Shown here one piece after another: positions 36,602 to 45,663 of a stretch of 64,000 nucleotides of DNA (position 1 is the first letter of the stretch; each line of letters starts with the position of its first letter). The stretch is from JADCRZ01 sp037718865 (GTDB lineage Bacteria; Bacteroidota; Bacteroidia; Chitinophagales; Chitinophagaceae), in the NCBI GenBank assembly GCA_037718865.1, contig JBBJMP010000018.1:1-64000 (forward strand), read 5' to 3'. A program made the position numbers and the translations under genes. The notes under the pieces were generated by a model. That model searched no databases and was not told the DNA's origin. It saw only the letters and a list, made by a program, of their open reading frames with translations.

Positions 36602-36737
36602 ATTTGAACAATAAATCAATGTTGAGCATTTGTTAGCCGGGCGAAAATGGAATGCCCCAACTTTCTAAATGCGTACTCGTTGGCTGCTATGTTGCAAAAC
36701 AAACCCATATATCATTATAAACAAAAAACGCAAAGTC

Positions 36738-37415
36738 ATGAAAAAAGTAAGCATTGTATTTGTACACGGACTTTGGGCAGACGGCTCGTGTTGGAGTGAA
36801 GTAGCCCCAGCCCTTATTGCTGAAGGACACGAAGTAATTTCTGTGCAAAACCCCTTATCAACATTAGCAGACGATGTTGCTGCGACCGAAAGAGCTTTTG
36901 CAAAACTTGAAGCACCCATAGTCCTTGTTGGACATTCGTGGGGAGAAATAGTTATTACAGCGGCTGGCATTAACCCAAAAGTGAAAGCCTTAGTATATGT
37001 AGCAGCTTTTGCGCCCGACGAGAATGAAACGTTCTCAGAACTTACTCAAGATTATCCTACTGCCATACTTCAACACTTAGAATTTGTGGATGGATATATA
37101 TGGTTGACCAGGGAGGGAATACAAAAACATTTTGCGGCAGACCTTTTAGAAAAACAATGGGAGCTTATTCATTGTACCCAAGGTCCCGCTGCTGCTTTGT
37201 TGTTAGGAGAAAAAATGACCAAGCCTGCATGGAAAGAAAAATCCAGTTGGTATATTATTGCAAAAAATGACCAAGCTATCAGCCCCGTTCTTCAAGACAT
37301 CATGGCTAAGAGGATTGGTGCAAAAATAGCGGAACTTGAAACGAGCCACGTACCAATGATGTCAAAACCTGAAGAAGTATTAAAAGTTATTAGGGAAGCG
37401 ATTGCAAGTGTGTAA
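36738..37415 (+). CDS. Cytoplasmic alpha/beta hydrolase
   Basis: From ATG 36738 the 225-residue protein starts KKVSIVFVHGLWADGSCW and has the nucleophile elbow VGHSWGEIV, an acid in IIAKNDQAI and a histidine in ELETSHVPMM. This resembles the plant-esterase-like hydrolases common in bacteria. There is no signal peptide. An upstream ATG (36669) would read through the cassette junction and is unlikely. Substrate unknown. It is the only gene of the cassette opened at G36679. Confidence 0.8.
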   Translation: MKKVSIVFVHGLWADGSCWSEVAPALIAEGHEVISVQNPLSTLADDVAATERAFAKLEAPIVLVGHSWGEIVITAAGINPKVKALVYVAAFAPDENETFSELTQDYPTAILQHLEFVDGYIWLTREGIQKHFAADLLEKQWELIHCTQGPAAALLLGEKMTKPAWKEKSSWYIIAKNDQAISPVLQDIMAKRIGAKIAELETSHVPMMSKPEEVLKVIREAIASV

Positions 37416-37465
37416 CATGTTGATGATATAATATTACCCATACGTTAGGCGGCCTGCACAAACAC

Positions 37466-37667
37466 AGCAGCCAACAGCGAGGTTTTGCGTCAGCGGGGGG
37501 TGACGAATAAATCCTCATCTTTTGTACTACCATCAGCTGCATATCCGGCTGACGTAACATGATCAGCAGCAGAATATGTTTTCAACTTTTGTATCTTTAA
37601 TCGGCTTCAGTTCCGGGCCGAATGTTTTTCAAATGCCCCTCCGAACGCAAAGCCCTAACGTTAGCAG
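37466..37667 (+). other. attC-like site of the alpha/beta hydrolase cassette (intact)
   Basis: The left core AGCAGCCAAC (37466-37475) complements GTTGGCTGCT (36679) for ten bases. The stem GAGGTTTTGCGTCAGCGGGG pairs in pieces with CCCCTCCGAACGCAAAGCCC, closing at TAACGTTAGCAGC (G37660). A second junction-like GTTAGGCGGCC at 37444 just before it may be an older, dead junction. Confidence 0.82.
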
Positions 37668-38357
37668 CAAATTTTTTATAGATGCCACGAACATTATTAT
37701 CGCCGACACAACTAAATACAAGAGAACTTTTTTCAGTTCGACAAATTCTCTTATCTCGAGGTTTTGAAGTTACTCAAACCAATACAGTAGAAAAACTTTT
37801 ACTAGTTGAAGAAAACAAGAAAACCAATACGATGAAATTTGGCTAACTCTTTACGATATTTATAATGACACTCAACTTAGGACAGAATTAAAAAATTTCC
37901 TCTACAAAAAATCAAAAGCAAAATCTAATGAGACTATTAAGCTTTTAAATCATCCAAAATTTGTAAATGAATACAAACGGTTTGACAACACGTTTGAATG
38001 GTTCGCAGGAGAATTAATGGTCAACAAATTTGCTGCATTTTCTGCATCGTTTGGTGTGACATTTAGAGATATAATGAGAAACTCAACAGGAACGGACTCT
38101 GGTGATTTTGATTCTTTAGTTGTACTTAGAGATACAAACCTTGCCTATTTTGAATGTAAGGCAGGTAGTTTTGACAATGACGCAATTATGAAATGTTATG
38201 AAAGGATGCTTTCTTTGAATTGTCAATATTCCATTCTATTCTGTGTCGAAAATATTGACGAAGTAAAACTCATTTGGGATACCCAAAAAGTACAAATACC
38301 TGTTGTTTGAGATGTACCAATAAATCCGGACAGTAAAGTGACGTAAATTCGCTAACC

Positions 38358-38675
38358 ATGTCTGTCAAAAAAGTAACAAGAACTCATAGAAAGTATGATT
38401 TATCATTCAAAGAGGATGTGATTAAAATGATATCTTCAGGCCGTCCCGTTTCAGAGATATCTCAGGCACTTGGTGTGAGTGCATCGCTGCTTCACCGGTG
38501 GTACAAATCAGCTCAATCTGTTTCCACAATTCCAGGTAAAATCACAGGGGTATCATCAACATCACAAAACGGCTTATTTGGGGAAAATGAGCGCTTAAAA
38601 GCTGAACTCAGACGCACCGAACAGGAGCGTGATATTTTAAAAAAAGCCTTGGGAATTTTCAGCCGCGGGATATGA
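38358..38675 (+). CDS. IS3-family OrfA, complete copy
   Basis: This 105-residue HTH protein is identical to that at 18495-18812, with the same A AAA AAA G slippery run before the OrfB start. Confidence 0.9.
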   Translation: MSVKKVTRTHRKYDLSFKEDVIKMISSGRPVSEISQALGVSASLLHRWYKSAQSVSTIPGKITGVSSTSQNGLFGENERLKAELRRTEQERDILKKALGIFSRGI

Positions 38676-39547
38676 CAATAGTGTATGGCTTTGTCAATAC
38701 CATCCGCGATGAGCATCCTGTTGAGCAGATCTGTAAAGTGTTAGGGATCAACCGAAGTTGTTTTTATGAATGGCACAATAAAACCACCCATCAACCCAAA
38801 GCTAAAAACACCATGATTGAACAGAAGGTGATTGCTGTTTTCAGCGAACATAAACGCCGTTACGGCTTCAGAAGGATCGTTGCCGAGCTTAAGCATCAAA
38901 ACGTATGGGTAAGCCCTTATAAGGTCCGCAAGTACCTTTCTGCCAATGAGCTCAAAGCCATCCAGCCGCGATCCTTTGTGCCTAAAACAACCAACAGCAG
39001 GCATCCCTATCAAATCAGCCCCAACCACCTGAAGACAAAGGCTTTTCCGGTAGCTATCAACCAGGTGTGGGTAGGTGATATTACCTACATACCAATGGCT
39101 GCAGGAGTTTTCCGCTATTTGTCTGTATGGATGGACCTGTGTTCCAGGAAAATAGTAGGATGGGACCTGCAGGATCACATGCAGGAATCGCTGGTTACAG
39201 CCTCTCTCAATAAGGCAATAAGGACACGAAAAGTATCGCCTGGGTTAATGATACATTCCGATCGTGGCGGGCAGTATGCAGGGACTAAATTCAGGCAAAT
39301 GCTGCATAGGAGAACCGTGATACAAAGCATGAGTGATGCTGATAATCCATATGATAATGCGCATATAGAATCCTTATTCAGCAGGTTCAAGGCAGAGTTG
39401 ATGGAAGGTGGCGCCTTCCATGATGCTGAAGATTCCCAAACCGAGATTTTCGACTATATAGAAATGTATTATAACCCCTTACGGTTACATTCTTCCATTG
39501 GCTATTTATCTCCTAACAATTTTGAAAACCAGTTAGCATTAACATGA
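38672..39547 (+). CDS. IS3-family OrfB (DDE integrase), complete copy
   Basis: The 291-residue product is identical to that of 18809-19684, with D, D and E in WVGDITYIP, IHSDRGGQYAG and DNAHIESLF. This is the only full-length, undisrupted type-a element in the window. Confidence 0.92.
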   Translation: MTIVYGFVNTIRDEHPVEQICKVLGINRSCFYEWHNKTTHQPKAKNTMIEQKVIAVFSEHKRRYGFRRIVAELKHQNVWVSPYKVRKYLSANELKAIQPRSFVPKTTNSRHPYQISPNHLKTKAFPVAINQVWVGDITYIPMAAGVFRYLSVWMDLCSRKIVGWDLQDHMQESLVTASLNKAIRTRKVSPGLMIHSDRGGQYAGTKFRQMLHRRTVIQSMSDADNPYDNAHIESLFSRFKAELMEGGAFHDAEDSQTEIFDYIEMYYNPLRLHSSIGYLSPNNFENQLALT

Positions 39548-40257
39548 AAGTAAAGCCAATCAATAACGGTACTAAGGCGTCTGGCAAGCCCGTTAACCGC
39601 TGTCTGGCTGCCAACCTTAGCCCACCTGAAAATAGTACTGTCAAAGAGCTTAAAATATGCCTACGATGTCCGGAATTATTCCTGGCAGGTTGCACCTCTG
39701 CAGAGCCTGTTTCTGCTTCATTCCGGCAAAACAAATATATCATGAATAACATCAATAACAAAATAATAAATGCTGTTGAAACTCAATGTGGATAAGTATT
39801 TCAAAGGAATCAGCAGATGAAAAATTTAAGAAAAAAAGCACCAAAAAAAGAAAGAAGAAAAGGAATGGGCTATCGCCCATGAATCTAATGATTAGGTTTT
39901 CTGAGGCATCAGCATCAAAGCATATTTACTTTGATAACAATTAATATTACATTTGAAACATTATTCTAAACTAAGACACTTTACTGTCCGGATAAATCGA
40001 CACACCTCAGTTAACTTACATTTATTAAACAGAATTAATATCAAAGGGAAAGAACAAGACGTAATTTACGACTTAAACAATTGCTATATATTTGATATGA
40101 CAGGTAATATTGAAAATAAAATAAGAACAGCACTTCGGGTTAATGCAGCAAAAATAAACAGCACACATTATACTATGTCTCCAGACAATGAGACATTTGG
40201 AATGTTAGGTTATGAAGTTGCAACTATTGACACAACACGATATGAGAAATAAAAACT

Positions 40258-40455
40258 GCTGCTAACGGCTGCATTGGTGCCAGCAGGGCAGGACTTAGGG
40301 CAATGAGCGGTGGTTCATTGCTGAGCAGTTGTTGGGCTTGACAATAAATCCGGCCATTAAGGCAAACAACGAACTTTTGAATATTTATCAAGCGGCAGTT
40401 CCGGGCAGACGTAAATAAAACGCCCTGCCGGACGCCAATGCGAAATCGTTGCCTG
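40258..40455 (+). other. attC-like site of the nuclease cassette (intact)
   Basis: The left core GCTGCTAAC (40258-40266) complements GTTAGCAGC (37660). The stem GCATTGGTGCCAGCAGGGC pairs with GCCCTGCCGGACGCCAATGC, and the site closes at CGTTGCCTGC (G40448). The right arm CCCTGCC resembles the IS110 target but is uninterrupted. Confidence 0.82.
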
Positions 40456-40490
40456 CAATGCCTTTTAATCAAACAATCGCCTTAAATTTA

Positions 40491-40498
40491 TATCTTTG
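40491..40498 (+). promoter_or_regulatory. Bacteroidota-type -7 box TATCTTTG
   Basis: TATCTTTG fits TAnnTTTG and lies 20 bases before the antitoxin ATG at 40518, inside the cassette. It suggests that this toxin-antitoxin module does not depend on an upstream promoter. Confidence 0.5.
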
Positions 40499-40517
40499 AT
40501 TTGACAAATTTCATACA

Positions 40518-40751
40518 ATGAAGCGGCAAGCTATTATTGACCAGACAATTCAAATCATAAATCAACTTCCGCAAGACAAGGCCGTGGAGATATCTGATTT
40601 TGCGGCCTTTGTTTTGAAGAGATATGAAGAACAAACCATTATTGAAAATATTCAACAAATTGTTTCAGATAGTAACGCATTTAGTTTCTTAGCCGAGGAG
40701 GAAGACCTTTATTCAATCAATGACTTAAAGGAGCGATTCAATGAAAGGTGA
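40518..40751 (+). CDS. Antitoxin-like protein of a MazF/PemK pair (DUF2281-like)
   Basis: The 77-residue protein (IIDQTIQIINQLPQDKAVEI, then DFAAFVLKRYEEQTI, ending DLYSINDLKERFNER) is helical and acidic and resembles DUF2281-type antitoxins. It overlaps the MazF-like gene by 11 bases. Confidence 0.75.
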   Translation: MKRQAIIDQTIQIINQLPQDKAVEISDFAAFVLKRYEEQTIIENIQQIVSDSNAFSFLAEEEDLYSINDLKERFNER

Positions 40752-41058
40752 TGTTGTTTTAATTCCTTTTCCGTTTACTGATCTTTCGGGTAATAAGCTT
40801 CGACCAGCCGTTGTGCTCATAGAGACTAGCTTAGATTTAACCGTCTGCTTTATTACAACGCAGCTAAGATGGAAAGAGCCCACCGATGTGGAATTGATTC
40901 CATCAATTACTAGCGGTGTCAAAAAATCGTCATTAATACGGTTAAGTAAGATAGCTACCGTTGATAAAAGGTTAGCTCTTGGAATAATAGGAAAGTTGGA
41001 CAGTAGTGAATTGAGTGAATTAAATGTAAAATTAAAGGCAATCTTGCTCCTATCCTAA
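40741..41058 (+). CDS. MazF/PemK-family toxin
   Basis: The 105-residue protein starts KGDVVLIPFPFTDLSGNKLRPAVVL, the standard MazF/PemK opening, and continues SLIRLSKIATVDKRLALGIIGKL. These are usually sequence-specific mRNA endoribonucleases. The frame is complete. The stop is 10 bases before the attC left core (41069). Confidence 0.88.
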   Translation: MKGDVVLIPFPFTDLSGNKLRPAVVLIETSLDLTVCFITTQLRWKEPTDVELIPSITSGVKKSSLIRLSKIATVDKRLALGIIGKLDSSELSELNVKLKAILLLS

Positions 41059-41068
41059 AAGTGGCACT

Positions 41069-41201
41069 GCAGGCAACATTATGTTTACGAAAGTTGGGCG
41101 GAGGAACAGTAGTCATCATTTGTTTTTCAATTTCGCTTTCTATCTTTAACCTGGACGGATCACGGAATGCCCAACCTTCGTAAACACTTACACGTTGTGC
41201 G
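41069..41201 (+). other. attC-like site of the MazF cassette (intact)
   Basis: The left core GCAGGCAAC (41069-41077) complements GTTGCCTGC (40448). The stem TGTTTACGAAAGTTGGGC pairs with GCCCAACCTTCGTAAACAC, closing at ACACGTTGTGCG (G41194). At about 133 bp it is one of the shorter sites. It is the last clear junction of the array. Confidence 0.82.
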
Positions 41202-41219
41202 TTATTCCACACATTCCGA

Positions 41220-42840
41220 AAAATCAGAATTAATTTCTCCAGCTAACGACTCTTGGTTGTACATTCGTCGCGACTCTAGGCAAGGCCGACTTAAGCATTG
41301 GTGATTAAAAATCCCGGGCGTCATTCTGGTTGAAATGTAATCCCGATTTTCGGGAGTTGATAATTTCATTGGTGGAGCTTTAGCTACCCCGTTCAGAATA
41401 ATTTTCTAATTCATACTACATTTCCTTAGAGTCATTTTTTTTAATAATAAATCAAATTCAGTGACGAAAAAGAAAATGGAACTTGACATCGTTAATCCCA
41501 ATTGTGCCGGGATAGATGTTGGAAGCAAATCACACTTTATTGCCGTAGGACAAGCACTTGAAGATGTAAAAGAATTTGGCGTATATGCTGATGATCTTAC
41601 TGCAATTTGTTTGCACTTGAAGGAGTATGGTATTACTTCTGTTGCTATGGAAAGCACAGGGAACTACTGGCAAAATCTCTATGTAGAATTGGAGAGACAT
41701 GGCTTGGAAGTTACGCTTTGTAACGGAAAATTTACAAAGCATGCAAAAGGGAAAAAGACAGATGTAAAAGATTGCAGATGGATTCAAAAGCTTCACGCAT
41801 TAGGTTTGCTTACCGGTAGTTTTCTACCTGATGAAACAACCGAACAGTTAAGAACTTATTGCCGTCAAAGAACCAACTGGATAGACCTTGCAGCGGAGGC
41901 TTCACATAAGATACAAAAGTATTTGAAGCTGTTAAATTTTAGTCTTGATGTAGTAGTAAAAGACATTTGTGGCCTTACAGGGCTTGCTATCATAGCTGAC
42001 ATCTGCAAAGGAAACCTTGACCCTGAAAAATTATCAGAACACCGACATACCAATTGCAAAAAATCTAAAGAAGAGATCGCCAAAGCGCTAAAGGGCAACA
42101 ATAGGACTGACTTTCTTTTTGGATTGAAGCAAGAGCATGAGGGTTATTTATTCTTTCAAAGAAAGATAGCGGCATGTGACGTTCAGATCAACGCTTTTCT
42201 AAAAACTCAAATAAATACCGATCCGGACAAGAAGCATCTCCAAACGGATAGCAAGTCCCATAAACGGATAAATAAAAACGCCATTAAGGGAATAGATTTA
42301 AACCAGGCAGCCTATCAATACTTTAATGGAGTTGATTTAATGAAGATAGAAGGATTAAGCCATTCCACTATCTTAACCATTATGAGTGAGGTGGGGCCGG
42401 AAGGTTTTACAAAATTTGAGACCGCAAAGCATTTTACTTCCTGGCTAAGGCTTGCGCCAAACAATAAAATATCCGGAGGCAAAATACTCAGCAACAGGAT
42501 ACCCAAAGGAAGCAATAGGCTAAAAATTGCTTTGCGCCATGCAGCCAATGCCATCGGAAATCTGAAAGACACCCACCTTGCGGACTTTTTTAAAAGGGTT
42601 GCATACAGAAAGGGAAGAGCTACTGCTGTAAGCGCCACTGCAAGAAAGCTTGCTGTAATTTTATGGAATATGATCTCTAAAAGAATAGCGTATAAAGCAC
42701 CAACAGAATACCTGTTCCTTGATCAAAAAAGAAAGCTTAAACTGGTACAGGCAATCAAAAGAAACATAGCTAAATTTGAACTGAAACCGGAAGACGTCGG
42801 TTTTGTAACTTCTTAACAATCAACAGTAACAGCCTACGTT
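41220..42840 (+). mobile_element. IS110-family element, third type (approximate ends)
   Basis: The 451-residue transposase gene is preceded by about 240 non-coding bases after the last junction. Those bases include a hairpin-rich stretch (ATCCCGGG...CCCGATTTTCGGGA at about 41310-41360), a candidate guide-RNA region. The ends cannot be fixed because there is only one copy. Confidence 0.55.
41461..42816 (+). CDS. IS110-family transposase, third type
   Basis: The protein (451 residues from GTG) has GIDVGSKSHFIAVG, AMESTGNYWQN and GKKTDVKDCRWIQKLH in the DEDD part. The Tnp20 part has IEGLSHSTILTIMSEVG, FTSWLRLAPNNKISGGK and NRLKIALRHAANA. It is longer than the other two types and belongs to a different subgroup. 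Intact. Confidence 0.9.
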   Translation: MTKKKMELDIVNPNCAGIDVGSKSHFIAVGQALEDVKEFGVYADDLTAICLHLKEYGITSVAMESTGNYWQNLYVELERHGLEVTLCNGKFTKHAKGKKTDVKDCRWIQKLHALGLLTGSFLPDETTEQLRTYCRQRTNWIDLAAEASHKIQKYLKLLNFSLDVVVKDICGLTGLAIIADICKGNLDPEKLSEHRHTNCKKSKEEIAKALKGNNRTDFLFGLKQEHEGYLFFQRKIAACDVQINAFLKTQINTDPDKKHLQTDSKSHKRINKNAIKGIDLNQAAYQYFNGVDLMKIEGLSHSTILTIMSEVGPEGFTKFETAKHFTSWLRLAPNNKISGGKILSNRIPKGSNRLKIALRHAANAIGNLKDTHLADFFKRVAYRKGRATAVSATARKLAVILWNMISKRIAYKAPTEYLFLDQKRKLKLVQAIKRNIAKFELKPEDVGFVTS

Positions 42841-42881
42841 AGTCAGAACCTTTGGGCAGACACCATAATAGTGCTTTTCAT

Positions 42882-43090
42882 ATGACGATACCAGATTTTC
42901 AGAGCCTCATGCTTCCTTTACTTACCTATCTTTCCGATGGGCAAGAGCATACCACCAAAGAGACCTTGAGCCATTTAGCAGATAAATTCAGTTTGACGGA
43001 GGAACAACGTCAGGAAATACTTCCAAGTCGAAATCAAACAGTTTTCTATAATAGAGTGACTTGGGCTAAGGCTCATTTGAAAATTGAGTA
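42882..43090 (+). pseudogene. mrr: N-terminal domain of an Mrr-type restriction endonuclease, cut by IS21
   Basis: From ATG 42882, TIPDFQSLMLPLLTYLSDGQ, then LADKFSLTEEQRQEILPS and FYNRVTWAKAHLK match the Mrr N-terminal winged-helix domain. The catalytic PD-(D/E)XK domain is missing because IS21 end repeats start here. It is not found elsewhere in the window. Confidence 0.75.
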
Positions 43091-43300
43091 TTCCACACTA
43101 TAAAAGCCACTATTCCGCAAGATAAGAGCCATCGTTCCACCGGATAAGATACCAAAAATTCCACGCCATAAGAGCCACCTGTTCCACAGGATAAGAGCCA
43201 CCATTCCGCAGATAAGAGCCACTTAATTTTCCGGTATATAAATTCGGACATTCCGCAGATATGATACCAAAAATTCCACAGGATAAGAGCCAGGTCTTTG
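43085..43300. repeat. Multiple end repeats of an IS21-family element
   Basis: ATAAGAGCCA or ATAAGATACCA, followed by TTCCGCAG or TTCCACAGG, recurs about eight times at 20-30 base intervals. IS21-family ends carry such repeated transposase-binding sites. They precede the istA gene at 43412. Confidence 0.65.
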
Positions 43301-43411
43301 GCTTTGCTTGAATGAGCTGTTTGTTATAAATCATCCTTTTTCAGATCGTCAATTTATAAAACCAATTGACATTGCTTCGTGGGTTTAATACTACACTAAA
43401 CTTCATAAGGC

Positions 43412-44590
43412 ATGTCCAAAAAATTGATTGAAATGAAAGTGGTACGTAAAATGATCCTGCTCTTACAGCGGGGGCTATCGGAAAGACAGATAGCCCGGGA
43501 ATTAAAAATAGCAAGGGCAACAGTAAACCGATACAAGGAAAGACTGGCTAGCTGCCCTAAAAGCCTGGAAGAGTTGTTGAATATGGACGATGCGGTCCTG
43601 GCCGAGATTGCTCATTTCCCCTTCAGAAACGTCCAGCAGAATACGCGTAATGCGTTTATAGTGAACCGTAGGGAGTATTATTTTGCGGAACTGCAGCGTC
43701 CGGGTGTAACCCGGATGTTGTTATGGCAGGAATACATAAGGGAACATCCTGAAGGTTATCAATACTCGAAATTCTGTGAGTTGCTGGCAGAGTTAATGTT
43801 ACCACAGCAGGCCAGTTTTCATGTGCAATATGAGCCGGCAGCGATGATGATGGTGGATTTTGCCGGGGACAAAATAAGCTACATCGACAGATCTACAGGA
43901 GCACTGGTTGAGTGCTGCGTTTTTGTGAGCATACTGCCATATAGCGGTTATAGCTACGCGATTGCTCTTGCAAATGAAACGATGCCAAGCGTTATTAAAG
44001 CCCTTAACGCAAGCCTTGCTTATTTTGGAGGGGCGCCTTTTAGTATCAAATGCGATAATATGCGTACAGCTGTAATAAAGAGCTGCAGGTATGAGCCGAT
44101 ATTCACAGAAGTGTTTGAGCAATGGGCCCTTCATAATAACATGGCACTGTTCGCTGCAAGGCCATACAAGCCTAAGGATAAAGCGCCAGTAGAGAAGGAA
44201 GTCTTGCTCACTTATCAACGTCTGTATGCCCCCTTACGCGACACAGAGTTCTTTAGCCTCGAACAGATCAATGCCGCTTTCCAAAAGCAATTGGAACTAC
44301 ATCATCAAGCCGATTTTCAAAAAAAGGCGATCAGTCGCCTGGAACAGTTCCTGGAACTGGAAAAAGGGTTATTGCAACCCCTTCCATCAACTCCTTTTGT
44401 TATTCGCTATAAAGCCGAGTGCAAGGTTAAAATGGACTATCATATCACACTCTGCGAAGACGGTCACCATTACAGCGTTCCCTGCAAGTATATTGGTAAA
44501 AAGGTAGCGGTAAACTATGATACCGATACGGTGGAGGTTTTCTTTGAAAGTGGACCTGGTGGCCATTCGTTGCATTAAGAACACTAAACT
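43412..44590 (+). pseudogene. istA: IS21-family IstA transposase, C-terminus lost by fusion to IS66
   Basis: The protein starts with an HTH (LLLQRGLSERQIARELKIARATV cut into helices) and has the DDE core MMMVDFAGDKIS, IKCDNMRTAVIK and KDKAPVEKEVLLTY. The end of the frame (FFESGPGGHSLH) departs from the family; a one-frame shift would continue DLVAIRCIKNTK before IS66 sequence begins at about 44600. No istB helper gene follows. Non-functional. Confidence 0.8.
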
Positions 44591-44599
44591 GATACCCGA

Positions 44600-45663
44600 A
44601 CACGTAGGGCTAACGACAGAAATAATAGATAAGAAACCTCATCCCGGCCGTCATGAGTTGCCGGATGGATTGGAGGAAGAGGTGATCATAATGGATGTGC
44701 ATGATAAGCCGGTTGGTGCCATATTCCTGCGCTATGAGGATACCCGGAAACTGGCCTGCACCGACATGAGGTTTCACATAAAGGTGTTGAGGCGTGCCAT
44801 TTATATGGCTCCTTGCAGCGAAGAGGGAAACTTTAAACAGCTTATCGCTCCACTGCCTGCTCATCCGATCGCTAAATGCAAGGCTGATATCAGTATCCTG
44901 GTAAAGCTGATCATTGATAAATTTATCTATCACCTTCCTACCTGGCGCCAGCAGCAACGCTTTAAACAATATGGCATAGAGCTTAAATATAATACGCTCT
45001 CTAACTGGATCAACCGGATTGCCGATGTGCTGGAACCATTATATACCATTTTACTGCGGGAACTTACCATCAGTGGGTATCTTATGATGGATGAGACTAC
45101 CTACCGGGTGCTTGACAATGAAAAGGCGAAAGGTAAAAAATCTCATATGGGTTACCTGTGGGCCTGCAGCAATCCCATACAAAAAATCCTTGCTTTTAGC
45201 TACCAGAAGGGCCGCGGCAAAAAAGAGGTGGCGCATATTTTAAAAGGTTATACCGGGTATTTGCAGACCGATGGCTATGGCGGTTATACCAACTATGGTA
45301 AACAGTCTGGTGTTATACACCTTCAATGTATGGCGCACACACGTCGCTATTTTTGTGAATCGAGAAGTCACGACCTGAAAAGATCAGATTACGCGCTGGA
45401 ACACTTCTTTGCACCGTTATATCAAATAGAACGACAATCGAAAGCCAAAGGTCTCACTTATGATGAGATTACAGAAAAACGCCAACAGGAATCTAGACTG
45501 GTGCTGGATAATTTTTATGCGTGGTTACAAGAGGAGTTGCCTAAAGTAATCCCTGGCACGCCGATCCATAAGGCCATTGGCTATGCACTGAACCGGTTTA
45601 AAGAACTGCGCGTATATGTAAGTGACGGGATGCTTGAGATAGATAATTATCTGAAGGTTTTGA
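44600..45663 (+). pseudogene. tnpC: IS66-family TnpC, both ends missing
   Basis: The open frame from about 44517 carries IS66 motifs from PHPGRHELPDGLEE through the DDE part (YLMMDETTYRVLDNEKAKGK, GYLWACSNP, YLQTDGYGGYTNYG, CMAHTRRYF) to YVSDGMLEIDNYL. The N-terminal leucine zipper and the last part are absent. It ends abruptly where the palindrome of the RIT-like element starts (45664), so that element probably landed in it. Confidence 0.8.

Larger units (their letters stand above)
35192..36686 (+). other. attC-like site of minisatellite cassette 2, interrupted by an IS4-family element
   Basis: The left core GGCGCATAAC (35192-35201) complements GTTATGCGCC (34590). The stem CTTGCATTTAAAAAATTGGGGC pairs in pieces with GCCCCAACTTTCTAAATGCG (36653-36673), and the site closes at GTTGGCTGCT (G36679). 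An IS lies in the central loop. Confidence 0.78.
38308..40009 (+). mobile_element. IS3-family element (type a), complete, 1702 bp
   Basis: The ends TGAGATGTACC and GGTGTGTCG-type complement (CGACACACCTCA) extend into an imperfect 30-bp inverted repeat ending CCGGACAGTAAAGTG. The target duplication is GTT (38305-38307, 40010-40012). The 460-base tail after OrfB (39548-40009) holds no gene but contains a 16-bp palindrome ATGGGCTATCGCCCAT. Confidence 0.9.
37682..40252 (+). pseudogene. PD-(D/E)XK-like nuclease gene, frameshifted and split by IS3
   Basis: The start reads PRTLLSPTQLNTRELFSVRQILLSRG. After a frame change near 37805-37820 it continues YDEIWLTLYDIYNDTQL, then SGDFDSLVVLRDTNLAYFECKAG, where D and ExK fit a PD-(D/E)XK nuclease core. 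IS3 (38308-40009) interrupts at codons for VV; the rest (NLHLLNRINIKGKEQDVIYDL...DTTRYEK) is at 40013-40252. Removing IS3 and one GTT restores that frame exactly. This may be a restriction-like or defence nuclease; the exact family is unknown. Confidence 0.65.

Noticed and set aside
36669..36737. Upstream start of the alpha/beta hydrolase at 36669
   Set aside because: It would translate through the cassette junction; the ATG at 36738 gives the family's normal N-terminus.
37441..37456. GTTAGGCGGCC as a live cassette junction
   Set aside because: No right arm precedes it and no paired left core is found; at most it is an old, dead junction.
43085..43300. Regularly spaced repeats resembling a CRISPR array
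   Set aside because: Repeat units are short and variable, spacers are not unique, no cas genes are present, and the place before istA fits IS21 end repeats.
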